From: a virus
IMG/VR virus record: IMGVR_UViG_3300009068_000059
Span: 1-49,342 of that record
Length of the DNA: 49,342 bases
Strand: one strand, 5' to 3'
A program made the position numbers and the translations under genes. Positions within the stretch are counted from its first letter, which is position 1; the number at the start of each line of letters is the position of its first letter. The notes under the pieces were generated by a model that was given only the letters and a program-made list of their open reading frames with translations, ran no database searches and was not told where the DNA came from. Below are positions 15,593-25,057 of this stretch, in pieces.

Positions 15593-16813
15593 CTACTTAT
15601 CTTCAAAATCTTTGTATCTGTAGTATCCCTTGTCAAAATCACACTGGACTAAGAAGTCTCCCATAAAACCATTACGGTTCTTTCTAAAAGCGCATTCAAT
15701 AATATCACTATTTGTGGCACGACCAAGGGCTAAAACCCAGTCTGCATCATAGGCAATCTGTCTAGACCAAGAAGTTTGTCCCAGGGTTGGAACGCTATTT
15801 AAATCATTTGCATCATCAGGTGTGGCAGATGAGATGGCAATAATAGGAACTTCTTCACCAATAGCCATTAGTTTTAGTTCTCTTGAAAGGTTCTTCATTC
15901 GTACCGTTTCATTATCTGATTTCTGATTAGGAGCCATTAATTGAAGGTAGTCAACGATTACAAAGTCTGGCTTGTACTGGTCAATCTTTCCACGAAGAAC
16001 TGAAGGATTAATCTCTCCACCCTGATCATTTGAAATGATGTGGAACTCTGGTTTTCCTTGAAGATTCTTTGCATGCCAATCCTTAAGCATATCCAATTCT
16101 ACTTCACCATTGCTTAGTTTTCTGTGAGACCAACGACCTTCTCCCATAATTGTAAACACACGGTTACGAACTTCTGTTTCACTCATCTCAAGACTGATAA
16201 CCAATGGGCTACGACCCTGTTTCCAGGCCTGTACAGCGAAGTAGAGAGCCAACCAGGACTTTCCGATACCAGGATATGCCAAGAAGACTCCCAACTGCCC
16301 TGGCATGATTCCAGATGGAAGATAGTTGTCAAACCCTGGCAAGCCAGTCTTTATACCTACATGCCCAAGTGCTTGCTGCTTCTTTACATTTTCAAAGTAA
16401 GCAATTGCAGACTCTAAGTCTGTAACATCAATATCACGAATTGCCGATGTATTCTTTTTTAATTCTGAAGTCTTTGTAATAAGGTCGTTTAGTGCAACTA
16501 CTCCCTGATTATTTTGAACATTGCCTGCAGCAGATCTTATAATATCTTTAAGGCTATCATTTAAATACTCACCCTGTAACTCTTCAAGGTGATGCTTTGT
16601 TGCACCAATCCCTACTGCTGGCTCAAAATCTCTAAACTTTTCAGTAACTAATTCTACTGGTGGAAGAACAGAATTGTTCTCAAAATATAGTCTAATAAAG
16701 TTCCAAATATCTACATGAGTTCTTAGGAGGTTGTCAACATTTGCCTGAAGAAGAACATGTATTTGCTTATCTTTTAAAACAGCCGTAAGTAATTTTGCCT
16801 CTGTATTATTCAC
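15593..16813 (-). CDS. dnaB: Replicative DNA helicase (DnaB-like)
   Basis: A 406-residue RecA-fold helicase. An N-terminal helical domain (residues 1-100) is followed by the ATPase: Walker A AYPGIGKSW at about 180, VISLEMSETEVRNRVF, Walker B DFVIVDYLQLMAP at about 288, and the DnaB-type SWSRQIAYDADWVLAL near the C-terminus, ending RKNRNGFMGDF. It unwinds DNA at the fork and should work with the primase and Pol III alpha encoded just downstream. About 40-50 residues shorter than host DnaB, as usual for phage versions. Confidence 0.92.
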   Translation of the reverse strand: MNNTEAKLLTAVLKDKQIHVLLQANVDNLLRTHVDIWNFIRLYFENNSVLPPVELVTEKFRDFEPAVGIGATKHHLEELQGEYLNDSLKDIIRSAAGNVQNNQGVVALNDLITKTSELKKNTSAIRDIDVTDLESAIAYFENVKKQQALGHVGIKTGLPGFDNYLPSGIMPGQLGVFLAYPGIGKSWLALYFAVQAWKQGRSPLVISLEMSETEVRNRVFTIMGEGRWSHRKLSNGEVELDMLKDWHAKNLQGKPEFHIISNDQGGEINPSVLRGKIDQYKPDFVIVDYLQLMAPNQKSDNETVRMKNLSRELKLMAIGEEVPIIAISSATPDDANDLNSVPTLGQTSWSRQIAYDADWVLALGRATNSDIIECAFRKNRNGFMGDFLVQCDFDKGYYRYKDFEDK

Positions 16814-17114
16814 TTAACCACTCCTTAGCCATTTTTCTACGCTCTGCCCTATCGTTTTCGTCTTTTGCTTTATCTTTTTTTGCTTGTAAAATTTTTTCTG
16901 CGTTGTATGCAAAGTAGTTCCAGGATGGGCTAACCGCAACCAAGAAATAATACTCAAGTATATCGTAGCATACTGAAACTCCATAAGATTCAATCAGAGC
17001 ATCAGAAGCCCACTGCTCAACATTTAAATTGAGAGATGGCTTTGACTCGTACTTTGCAGTATGATACTTGCTGTATCTTGAAAGCAAAGCCATTCGGTCT
17101 TTGCGTTCAGCCAT
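16806..17114 (-). CDS. Conserved helicase-adjacent protein, possible loader
   Basis: A 102-residue helical protein with VEQWASDALIESYGVSVCYD and LEYYFLVAVSPSWNYFAYNA, a tryptophan/tyrosine-rich pattern found in actinophage proteins just upstream of the replicative helicase. The tail is highly charged (KKDKAKDENDRAERRKMAKE). A helicase-loader role is suggested only by position. It overlaps the helicase start by eight bases. Confidence 0.65.
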   Translation of the reverse strand: MAERKDRMALLSRYSKYHTAKYESKPSLNLNVEQWASDALIESYGVSVCYDILEYYFLVAVSPSWNYFAYNAEKILQAKKDKAKDENDRAERRKMAKEWLSE

Positions 17115-17320
17115 TATTCGTTAATCTCAGCCTTTGCCTCGTTAATCTTTTCAGTTAACTTGTCCTCTACAAACTTATAAACACGATCAAAAGCCTGATC
17201 TGGACTTTCTCCATTTCGTCTTGAATCAGTAACGCCAAGATCAAGTCTTAGTGATTGAAAGTTTCCTAGGTTAAGCGTGTACCCTAATGTAACAGATACC
17301 CTTGTCTCTTCGTTTTCCAT
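17114..17320 (-). CDS. Small conserved protein before helicase genes
   Basis: A 68-residue acidic protein (RVSVTLGYTLNLGNFQSLRL, then a helix rich in Lys and Glu). The phrase NLGNFQSLRLDLGV is familiar from small actinophage proteins of unknown function near replication genes. The ATG at 17320 is chosen because GAAGGG lies six bases upstream; the in-frame ATG at 17401 would extend into the neighbour's coding region without such a site. Ends with TAATG. Confidence 0.65.
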   Translation of the reverse strand: MENEETRVSVTLGYTLNLGNFQSLRLDLGVTDSRRNGESPDQAFDRVYKFVEDKLTEKINEAKAEINE

Positions 17321-17333
17321 TTTATACCCTTCG

Positions 17334-17876
17334 TTAAATAGATTCAGACCATAGTGGAATAAATCGTCCATCTTCAGTTCTCGTATATGTAAGTATACCA
17401 TCGCCCATTCTTCGTGTCAACTCTTGTTTACTGGGCGTAATATCATTAGTAATTAACTTATCTTTTCTTGGTCTTCCAATATGTCTTGTAGCAAGTATAT
17501 CACGTATCTCTCTTACTTGCGACTCTGAATAATATGATCTTACTTGCCATCCTCTGTCCCCTCCTTTTTGGGAGCCAGTTGGAAATGGTATTGAACCATT
17601 TTTCATAAGTGATGGCATATATTTTTTGTGACGATTGACTAGGTCTGCAGTCTGACCAACAGTGTAGGCTCTTTCTCTTTTATTTTTAAAATCACTAATT
17701 AAACAACTTTCAATTTGATCTTTTGTGATATTATAAACAGACATTATTCCATTAGACTGATTCAAATGATAAATTCTTACAAGGCTACCATTAAGAAACC
17801 AAACTTTTTTATTTGCTTTTATTACAGGGAGGCTATTGTAGCCTTCGCTCTTAATTGTTCCTTTTTTAGTAGCCAT
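17334..17876 (-). CDS. HTH/MerR-like DNA-binding protein
   Basis: A 180-residue basic protein. Residues about 68-140 contain YTVGQTADLVNRHKKYMPSL followed by a wing-like segment and YYSESQVREIRDILATRHIG, resembling the winged-helix (MerR-like) DNA-binding proteins of actinophages. A GRPRKDK basic patch follows. Its position at the head of the replication genes suggests a regulator or origin-binding factor. The TGGTATACT and TGATATACT sequences near 17392 and 17494 lie inside it. The upstream half is lysine-rich and may be dispensable if a later start is used. Confidence 0.65.
   Translation of the reverse strand: MATKKGTIKSEGYNSLPVIKANKKVWFLNGSLVRIYHLNQSNGIMSVYNITKDQIESCLISDFKNKRERAYTVGQTADLVNRHKKYMPSLMKNGSIPFPTGSQKGGDRGWQVRSYYSESQVREIRDILATRHIGRPRKDKLITNDITPSKQELTRRMGDGILTYTRTEDGRFIPLWSESI
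17392..17400 (-). promoter_or_regulatory. Possible promoter TGGTATACT inside HTH gene
   Basis: The same nine bases as three intergenic promoters, located 72 bases before the ATG at 17320 but inside the coding sequence for the HTH protein. It could drive the replication genes. Codon constraints may equally explain it. Confidence 0.35.
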
Positions 17877-18013
17877 CTTCCCTCTTCATAATTCTGTGCT
17901 GGATTAAAAAATTTTCTATTTCCACATATAATACAAAAAGTTTCCATATGGCTATGTTCACTAAATATCCTATCAATGAACATTCGCCCTTTGCATCTAT
18001 TACATAAAAGCAT
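17822..18013 (-). CDS. Small zinc-ribbon protein
   Basis: A 63-residue protein with two Cys pairs, CNRC at the N-terminus and CIIC about 20 residues on, the spacing of a zinc ribbon. The C-terminus is basic (WLLKKEQLRAKA), consistent with nucleic-acid binding. It is the first gene after the tail module and is coupled to it by TAATG. It overlaps the following gene by 55 bases, unusually long here, so the next gene's start may be further in. Confidence 0.6.
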   Translation of the reverse strand: MLLCNRCKGRMFIDRIFSEHSHMETFCIICGNRKFFNPAQNYEEGRWLLKKEQLRAKATIASL

Positions 18014-18456
18014 TAATTTGGTATGCCAATAACAATTAGGTTAATACCAATACTAGTGTCTCCACCTGTATTAAATTTTACTGTTCCGTCTACTCTTGAG
18101 GTTGAGATACTCTTTATTGTTACCGTCACATCTTTTCCAGCATCAGTATTTCCAACGTTGATTGGGGTTGCAGTGACGATGGGTGCAAACTTAAAGTCAG
18201 TATTAAAGTTATAAAAGAATGGTTGAGAAGATCCAGCAGTTTGCGTTTGGCTTGTAGTGACCTGGACGTAGCCTCCTATTATTCTGGTTTCAGAAGTTTT
18301 GGCGCTTTGTTGTCCATTTTGAACAGTATCAACTGTGACATATTTATAGGTCGACGGAGAAACCTGAACTGCAAGATCATTGAGTTCTTTAACAATTTGA
18401 TAAATATATGTTACATCTAGAGGTTGTCCACGCTCTGGTAATGGTAATATAGACAT
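18013..18456 (-). CDS. Small fibre-like structural protein
   Basis: A 147-residue protein: an N-terminal helix (PLDVTYIYQIVKELNDLAVQ) followed by a beta-rich C-terminal half (FFYNFNTDFKFAPIVTATPI and GTVKFNTGGDTSIGINLIVI). This helix-plus-beta-head plan is that of short trimeric phage fibres. It is the last clear tail gene before the replication genes. It starts from an apparent leaderless promoter and ends with a TAATG overlap into a zinc-ribbon gene. Confidence 0.6.
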   Translation of the reverse strand: MSILPLPERGQPLDVTYIYQIVKELNDLAVQVSPSTYKYVTVDTVQNGQQSAKTSETRIIGGYVQVTTSQTQTAGSSQPFFYNFNTDFKFAPIVTATPINVGNTDAGKDVTVTIKSISTSRVDGTVKFNTGGDTSIGINLIVIGIPN

Positions 18457-18462
18457 AATATA

Positions 18463-18471
18463 ATTATACCA
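18463..18471 (-). promoter_or_regulatory. Extended -10 promoter TGGTATAAT, leaderless
   Basis: TGG-TATAAT (hexamer 18463-18468) overlaps the stop codon of the FN3-like gene. Six bases lie between the hexamer and the ATG at 18456 and there is no Shine-Dalgarno, giving another expected leaderless transcript. Confidence 0.6.
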
Positions 18472-18895
18472 GAGACTTCAGTCCAGAGTTGTAAACTTGC
18501 AAAGAACCATTTATTGCTGGATTAATTGATGATATTTGAACCACAACTCTGACAGAGGTTGTGCCATTTTTTAAAAATGAATAACTAGAGTTATTACATG
18601 TTCCAACATGTATAAAGTTTCCACCATCAAATGAAGCAAAAACATCGTATAGTACTTGCGTTGATGAGCCTGACCCATTTGACCAGTTTACAAGTATAGT
18701 GTTACCAATAACATTCACGTCCCCTGGTAAAACCAAAACTGGTACAGATTCTACTAAAAATAATTGCGACCATGCTGACTTTCTGTTTTTATCCTCTGCT
18801 ACTATTCTAAATCTAACTACATTTGAATTAGATGTTGTTACTTTTCCAAGTAATTCTTTTTTAATAATAACATTTTTTATTCCAGCATCAGCCAT
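18464..18895 (-). CDS. Fibronectin III-like minor tail protein
   Basis: A 143-residue protein whose residues about 25-125 read as an FN3-like beta sandwich (VVRFRIVAEDKNRKSAWSQL, then NTILVNWSNGSGSSTQVLYD, VFASFDGGNFIHVG and SVRVVVQI). FN3 modules are common in tail proteins and help surface binding. Begins with a TAATG overlap. The last codons (GTA TAA) form part of the promoter for the next gene. Confidence 0.6.
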   Translation of the reverse strand: MADAGIKNVIIKKELLGKVTTSNSNVVRFRIVAEDKNRKSAWSQLFLVESVPVLVLPGDVNVIGNTILVNWSNGSGSSTQVLYDVFASFDGGNFIHVGTCNNSSYSFLKNGTTSVRVVVQISSINPAINGSLQVYNSGLKSLV

Positions 18896-20253
18896 TATGC
18901 CACATCCAAAGAAAACCTAAACTCTATATAGTTGGTTGTATTTGCTGATTTAATAATTGTTTTTGCATCTGTACTTCTAATAACTGAATAACCAGTCATT
19001 CCGTAAACAGAGTTTGTTGATGTTGTATTTTCAAGTCTAAGCCCATCTAAACAAACATAAAAGTCTGAAGTCGGGGCAGAGTCTTTTATTACTGAAGAAT
19101 AAATTCTTACAGTATTTATATCTGACCATGCAAAATTGTCACTCTTGTAAAGTTCTTGTATTTGTTTTGATATTACAAAATATCTGTTTGTTGCAAAGTT
19201 AACTCCTGGGTCATTGTAATTTATTTCTGCTTCAAACCTTGCCCAAGATCCAGTTGCAAAAGTTCCAGAAGATGAAAACTCAACAATGACTCTAACCTTG
19301 TCTGGAATTGTTACTGCTGCACCATTTTTATTTATTAGAGAAAATGCAAGCCTTAACTCATCAGTTGGTGAATTTTTGCTTAGGTCAATAGCAGTATCAC
19401 TTAACTGAATATAGTTAGAGCCACTCTCTGCAATTAAATGATTAGCACTATTTTTAGATATGTTTGCATTGTTTCCCACAATAGCAATAATATTATTTAA
19501 GAACCTGCATCTCTCATATCTAAGAACCCTGTTCGAGTTTGTAAAAGTTTTATTGTCTGCATTGGTTTGAAAAACTGGATATACCTGATTAATAACATTT
19601 GTTTCAACATCATTTATTAAATAACCAGATGATTCAAAAGTTGCTACGACAGGACTAGCACTTTGAAGAGTAAAAGATGTAGTGGTTGGAACTGACACAA
19701 TGTTTTTATTTGATAGATTAAAACTGGATGGAAGTATGCCCGATACTGATATCTGTGTTCCAGTTGTCAATCCGTGGGGAGTATCAGTTGTATAAGTTAT
19801 GGTAGTCCCTGATGCCACAGCATTTGTTACAGTAACAATCCTGTCATCTAGTGGTTCATATATTGAAATAATTTCAGATGCTTGAGATCCATACTTCCAA
19901 TTATCAGTATCTGAAAATGAATAAATGGTTTTACTATCTGAATTTCCTGCTGCTGGGTTGGATGCACCAGAATATATTCCTACTTCAGTTATTTCATACC
20001 TATCTTGAGTCGGCAGTTCTGCTGTCAATACAACCTTTGACACTCCATCTTCACTAACAAATCCTCGTGAAATAATTGGTACACGAAACATTTCAAAACT
20101 AAGAGATTTTTTGTTTGAAAAGTCTTGATCAGATAAGTTGTCATCTGTAGACAATGGCTTTACTCCACACCCTATAGCAATGTGTGATGCATAGGATGGA
20201 GTTTGGCCTACTAAATATTTGGCTAAAATATTTTTACCTGTATTAGTTATCAT
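18895..20253 (-). CDS. Tail fibre/baseplate-like minor tail protein
   Basis: A 452-residue protein. The N-terminus (NTGKNILAKYLVGQTPSYAS, then HIAIGCG and later YEITEVGIYSGASN) follows the pattern of phage fibre or baseplate proteins that attach to the tail and of J/wedge-like tail fibre bases. The middle has a repeated-strand stretch (GLTTGTQISVSGILPSSF). The C-terminal ~200 residues look like a jelly-roll carbohydrate-binding module. Likely receptor-binding or tail-side structure. Its stop overlaps the following start by one base. Confidence 0.6.
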   Translation of the reverse strand: MITNTGKNILAKYLVGQTPSYASHIAIGCGVKPLSTDDNLSDQDFSNKKSLSFEMFRVPIISRGFVSEDGVSKVVLTAELPTQDRYEITEVGIYSGASNPAAGNSDSKTIYSFSDTDNWKYGSQASEIISIYEPLDDRIVTVTNAVASGTTITYTTDTPHGLTTGTQISVSGILPSSFNLSNKNIVSVPTTTSFTLQSASPVVATFESSGYLINDVETNVINQVYPVFQTNADNKTFTNSNRVLRYERCRFLNNIIAIVGNNANISKNSANHLIAESGSNYIQLSDTAIDLSKNSPTDELRLAFSLINKNGAAVTIPDKVRVIVEFSSSGTFATGSWARFEAEINYNDPGVNFATNRYFVISKQIQELYKSDNFAWSDINTVRIYSSVIKDSAPTSDFYVCLDGLRLENTTSTNSVYGMTGYSVIRSTDAKTIIKSANTTNYIEFRFSLDVA

Positions 20254-20261
20254 TTATTTCC

Positions 20262-20771
20262 TCACTCATATATTGTACCATCAAAGATTCCTCCACTTAG
20301 TAAGGTTTGAACTTCTGCTTGCATACCATCTTTTATATTAATAAGGTTTATGACTAGATCACCAGTTAATGGGTCTATATAAATAGACTTACAGTTTGGC
20401 ACTTTAACTCCAGCCACCAGGTCATACCCTGTACCACATTCTGGCAAGTAGTCAAGAATTGAAATAGAAAGAGACTTAAAGAATGAGTCAGAGGATTGCA
20501 GTCTTAGAATATTGTTTGGATTGTATTGTAAATATAGATCTGTTAAATTTTTAATTGGAGCATAGACAACTTTTTGTCCATTAACTAGATCATGTCTTGA
20601 TATTGTTGCTAGTTCGTGGCCACCAATATCTTCAAATAACAGATCAGTCATTATATCAATTGGCATTAACTCGTCATAATTTAAAATTAAATCAGGGGTT
20701 GCAATTTTAACTGCACTGACATCTAACTGTGTTTGTGGATCTGGAAGGTTTGCTACCGCATCATTTGCCAT
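20262..20771 (-). CDS. Conserved minor tail protein, unknown fold
   Basis: A 169-residue protein with MPIDIMTDLLFEDIGGHELA and HDLVNGQKVVYAPIKNL, no signal peptide and no membrane segment. It lies between the tail tip and a fibre-like protein, so a small baseplate or tail-tip component is likely. It overlaps the tip gene's stop by one base (TAATG). Function is inferred from position only. Confidence 0.65.
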   Translation of the reverse strand: MANDAVANLPDPQTQLDVSAVKIATPDLILNYDELMPIDIMTDLLFEDIGGHELATISRHDLVNGQKVVYAPIKNLTDLYLQYNPNNILRLQSSDSFFKSLSISILDYLPECGTGYDLVAGVKVPNCKSIYIDPLTGDLVINLINIKDGMQAEVQTLLSGGIFDGTIYE

Positions 20772-23700
20772 TACACTACCTCACTTAAGAATAAGGTCAT
20801 CTCTGGACCATTAGAACTTCTTGAATAGTCTATGTTATAAACCACAAACCTACTTAGTGGATCGGACACTTGACTCACTGTATTTTCTTCATAATCCAAA
20901 GTCACTATATCTCCTAGTTGAATTGTTGGAATTGAAAAAATTTTAACACCAACAGATTTTCTTGGTTTTGATATTTTATCAATAACCCATTTCATTAAAC
21001 TTTTTGCATCATCATGCGACTGAATGTATTGTGCGTTTAATGTAAAATCTTTTTTGCCGTATGTCATTCTGCTTAACTTTATATCTTCATAATCCTTTTT
21101 AAATTTATATGGATTTGATACTGTTTTATCTGTTAAAAATTGTGGATTAGAAAGATCACTATTTTTATTAAAATAATCATCTACTGTCATTTTGTTATCT
21201 GATTGCTGTGTAAATGTAATGCCCTGTATTCTTAAATAGTTTCCAGTTGTTTCATCCAAACTAATGGCAGTGTCTGTTGAGTTTAAGACTAAAAACTCTG
21301 CCCCATATGAACCAGCCCTAAATCCAGAAACAACATAACCTTTTATTTTATTAAATGTTGGAGATATTTTAGCGGTAAGTGCTGGAAAGGCTTTATCATA
21401 TTTAAACTTAAATGTTGCAGCCTCTCGCATAATGCTGCCAAATTCTTCAAAATAAATATTGTACTTAGGCATTTCAGAAGAACCTATGCCAGCAAGATAG
21501 GTATTTTGAATTAATCCACTAAGGGCATACTTTCTAAATGATTCATTTGCATCAATATCAGAATCTCCAAACACAGAATTTACAGGTGCACCTAAAGAGA
21601 ATGAAGTATTTTGAGAATAATTATTGCAAAGCGCATAAACATTTTCAAACATTATTTTTGAAGATCCTCTTGTAAATAATGCTATGTTTGAATATGCTGG
21701 AAGTGGGTCTAAGTCATCTACTGTTTTTATTAATCTGCCGTTTAAATATAAGAAAAAGCGTCTTAAATTTCCAATGTCTTCGTACTCTACAGCAAGATCG
21801 TAAACTGTAGTATTTTCCTCAGCAACCATCCTTGCTTGGCCAGTAAATCTTCCTGCGTCTACAGTAATCTCACCTAAGCCTTCCCAAAGTTTAACTGGTA
21901 TAGCCTTTCCATTTTCAGATTTAACTTTATAAAAAAGAACGTTAGAGACTCCCTGTCTTTCTTCTTCTGACAGTTGTCCAAGTCCCAGTGCTGCTATTTC
22001 GAAATAATACCCAACGTTTGTTGTTGGATTTAACATGAATGAAAGCCCTCCAGAACCACCAGATATATTTATATTTTTATCTGGGCTGCTACCATTAACA
22101 ACATAGTACGTTGATGCTCCATTAGAGGTTTGGCCCCTATCAAGATTGTTTTCTATTTTACCAACAATTCTCATTCTTGTTCCAAAGTGTTTATATTTTT
22201 TTTCTAGATTTTTATGAACATAAGAAACAAAGTCTCTAGGTTTTTCTGCTGTTGTAAAGTTGGGACCTGTCAAAGAAAGAGCAGAAGACTGAAGTGTTCC
22301 AGACTGTACTTTTGTCAATGTATTGATTTCTCCTATAAAAGATGTTGACATAAAGTTTTTAATAATTCCACTTCTTGATGAAGTTTTAGCAAGTGCATCT
22401 GATGAAATTCCAGAGTTTGTTGTTTTTCCAGAAGATGAGTCAGTTGTTGTTGGCACAGTTAGGTCAGTTTCAAACAAATATTTAGAGTCCATATAACATC
22501 CCTTAACATTGTCATCAGACTTCCAGTAATCGGATATTCCAGAACTGTGTGCTACAACCTCGGTACCAAACTGACCACGACCATGCTTGCTTACATCTCC
22601 ATTTTGTAAACTTGTGATCCCATCTTTTTCAAAATATTTTGGTTCAGAGTATATTCTTACTAGTCCAGTTGGATAAATTTTTCCATTAAATGGAAGTTTG
22701 GCAAAATAGTTTTGATAATCCTCGACAGAAGTTATCCACACATTTCCTATACCTCCCACATTATATTGCACTGCATCATATTTTATAATTTCTCCTTGAG
22801 AATAAAAGTATCCATTATATCTTGTAATCCAATATACTGCTTCTCCAAGACTAAAAGTATTGTTTATTAATACATTGTTTTTAACTATAGGAAGTTCTGA
22901 AGATAAATCTGAGTTTAATGGTATTGCACTAAGAACGTATGCCGATTGATTACCAACTTCATTATTTATAGATTTTGTATTTTCAGTTCCAGAAACTTCC
23001 CACAGTAATGCTGGCTTGTACGTATAATATCTTTCTCCATCCACAAGACTTGCTTGCTTTATGGATCCAACAGACCTTTGTATATGCCTTACCTGATAAT
23101 TAATTGTTCCGCCATTGTATACAGATTGGTCTTGAGATGAAACGGTGATTATGTTTGATAATTTTGTAGTGGTTTTTTGATTTTGAACTCTTCCTACTGT
23201 TTCAAAATCTTTTGTTCCTTTAAGTTCAAATGTGGCGGGTCTTTCTTCTTTTGTTGGAAGTATGTAGTTTTTGCTCATCATTACAAAATTATTGTATTCA
23301 TCAAAGAACATTGCAGTCTGTGTTGATATGGCAAGGCCTTGAAGAATTTCAGCAACATTGCTACCTGGAGAAACAAAAAAATATGGGATAATCATTTCTT
23401 TTTCTCCAGCAACTCTTTTAAATGTATAGTTTGCAAACCCAATATAGTCAAGCAAAAGTGAGACTGCCGAACTTACTGAAACCTCTGTCATCAATATTTC
23501 TGGAGCCTCCATAGACTCTAGATACCAAAACATATCTCTTAGGTTCATGGATATTCTTTTATTAATAATATCTGCTTTTGGGAAAGAGTCTGAATATAAT
23601 GTTTTCATTGGAACGTAATAATCCCATCCATCAACATCAACTATTACTTCATAAAATTTTATTTGAACATGTCTTGTTATGTATTTTGCAATTATGCTAT

Positions 23701-25057
23701 CAATATTATTTTCATTAAATCCTTGATCATAGTCAAACAGTGTGATGTTTCCATTTGATGCAACTAGTTGACCAACTGGCAAACCAGAAAGACCAAGATC
23801 TGATGCACTTTTGTTTATAGAGTAATCTAAAGTTTTATCTGATAAGTTAACTGAAAGTCTTGGAGATATTTCTATAAGGTCAAATGTTGCATCTTTTGAT
23901 GTCATTGTTTCAACAACAACCCTTACTCCAGAAATATACTCAAACTCTCTATATTGTTTCTTACCATCAACCACCTTTATGAATGAACTAGGGTTTGTTA
24001 CGTCTGTTACAAAGTTTGTTAGTCTGTTTGTTTGTGTGTCTTCTAAATACCAGCCATATTTTGGGGTCTTGGTTACATACTGTGTACCGTCCCAAATATG
24101 GTACGTTCCAATATCATTTTCATTTTCTTTAATTAAATATGCATATCCAACTACAGACTTTTCTGGAAGAAGGTCTACGCTTGTATATGTCTCCGCTATA
24201 ACAAAATTTAAAACCCAGTCTTCTGGTACCACTAATCCGTACGCAATCTCAACATATCCATCACTTGGAATTACAGGAGAATCGTCTTTTCTTCGTATTG
24301 ATGGATTGAAAGATATTATATTCTCCCAATTTCCATTTTTTAAAAATTGTATTTTCCATTTGCTTGGAGTTTTTTGATTTGTTTCTCCATAGAAGGGGTC
24401 AGAAAATGATCCAATAGACGATGAGAAAGGACCAAGATTTTCTGTTCCTATGTGGGTTTGCATTTTTATAACAACCCTATTGGCTGGTATATTTTCTTTA
24501 TAAACAACAAAAGGACAGGCATCTTCTATGTTGTACTGTGAACCACGAATACTAGATGCAATACCATACTCTTGTCCAAACTCTGTTCTATATGAAGTCC
24601 AGTATTTAAAAATATCTTCTCTGTCTGGCATATAGTATCTTGGTCTGTCTGCCATTACAAGGTTTGGGTGGTGGAGTTTCCTATTTTGAAAAAATGCTGC
24701 TTTATTAATTCCAGACCTAGGTCGAAACTGATTAAAACAATCTTCTAAAGAATAAAGACTTTTAAGTTTTTCTTTTTTAGTAAGTAGAGTTGTTGGTAAG
24801 CCAGCATTGTCATAAGATCCATCAAGAACAATATCGGCATCTGTTGCCCCAGTATAAAAATTACCAGAATCATTAATATCAAAACTTGTAGGTAGTGATG
24901 AGTATACAGACCCTGTCTGTGTTGGTCGAAACCTATAATTTCCTATGTGTTTAATGTTGGTTGGTATGTTCATGTTCCATTCAGCAACTACAAGAGATTT
25001 GTTTCTTATCGTTGGGGATGTTTCTAAAAAGTTTTGTAAATCTTTATCTTCAAACAT
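20771..25057 (-). CDS. Large tail tip protein (Tal-like)
   Basis: A 1428-residue minor tail protein. The middle (about 460-640) has the strand pattern of baseplate-hub/tail-associated proteins (ITRHVQIKFYEVIVDVDGWD, LRDMFWYLESMEAPEILMTE, VSPGSNVAEILQGLAIST). A later section (about 950-1120) looks LamG/jelly-roll-like (YYFEIAALGLGQLSEEE, RFFLYLNGRLIKTVDDL). The C-terminus (QLGDIVTLDYEENTVSQVSD) resembles the end of other hub proteins. I chose ATG at 25057 because it overlaps the previous stop as TAATG with GAAGAAG upstream. No lysozyme or peptidase motif was recognised. Confidence 0.7.
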   Translation of the reverse strand: MFEDKDLQNFLETSPTIRNKSLVVAEWNMNIPTNIKHIGNYRFRPTQTGSVYSSLPTSFDINDSGNFYTGATDADIVLDGSYDNAGLPTTLLTKKEKLKSLYSLEDCFNQFRPRSGINKAAFFQNRKLHHPNLVMADRPRYYMPDREDIFKYWTSYRTEFGQEYGIASSIRGSQYNIEDACPFVVYKENIPANRVVIKMQTHIGTENLGPFSSSIGSFSDPFYGETNQKTPSKWKIQFLKNGNWENIISFNPSIRRKDDSPVIPSDGYVEIAYGLVVPEDWVLNFVIAETYTSVDLLPEKSVVGYAYLIKENENDIGTYHIWDGTQYVTKTPKYGWYLEDTQTNRLTNFVTDVTNPSSFIKVVDGKKQYREFEYISGVRVVVETMTSKDATFDLIEISPRLSVNLSDKTLDYSINKSASDLGLSGLPVGQLVASNGNITLFDYDQGFNENNIDSIIAKYITRHVQIKFYEVIVDVDGWDYYVPMKTLYSDSFPKADIINKRISMNLRDMFWYLESMEAPEILMTEVSVSSAVSLLLDYIGFANYTFKRVAGEKEMIIPYFFVSPGSNVAEILQGLAISTQTAMFFDEYNNFVMMSKNYILPTKEERPATFELKGTKDFETVGRVQNQKTTTKLSNIITVSSQDQSVYNGGTINYQVRHIQRSVGSIKQASLVDGERYYTYKPALLWEVSGTENTKSINNEVGNQSAYVLSAIPLNSDLSSELPIVKNNVLINNTFSLGEAVYWITRYNGYFYSQGEIIKYDAVQYNVGGIGNVWITSVEDYQNYFAKLPFNGKIYPTGLVRIYSEPKYFEKDGITSLQNGDVSKHGRGQFGTEVVAHSSGISDYWKSDDNVKGCYMDSKYLFETDLTVPTTTDSSSGKTTNSGISSDALAKTSSRSGIIKNFMSTSFIGEINTLTKVQSGTLQSSALSLTGPNFTTAEKPRDFVSYVHKNLEKKYKHFGTRMRIVGKIENNLDRGQTSNGASTYYVVNGSSPDKNINISGGSGGLSFMLNPTTNVGYYFEIAALGLGQLSEEERQGVSNVLFYKVKSENGKAIPVKLWEGLGEITVDAGRFTGQARMVAEENTTVYDLAVEYEDIGNLRRFFLYLNGRLIKTVDDLDPLPAYSNIALFTRGSSKIMFENVYALCNNYSQNTSFSLGAPVNSVFGDSDIDANESFRKYALSGLIQNTYLAGIGSSEMPKYNIYFEEFGSIMREAATFKFKYDKAFPALTAKISPTFNKIKGYVVSGFRAGSYGAEFLVLNSTDTAISLDETTGNYLRIQGITFTQQSDNKMTVDDYFNKNSDLSNPQFLTDKTVSNPYKFKKDYEDIKLSRMTYGKKDFTLNAQYIQSHDDAKSLMKWVIDKISKPRKSVGVKIFSIPTIQLGDIVTLDYEENTVSQVSDPLSRFVVYNIDYSRSSNGPEMTLFLSEVV

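Noticed and set aside
17489-17502. TGATATACT on the minus strand
   Set aside because: Inside the coding region of the HTH protein with no gene start at a suitable distance; probably chance.
23979-24377. 132-codon plus-strand frame
   Set aside because: Lies wholly inside the tail tip gene, lacks a ribosome-binding site and has no recognisable domain.
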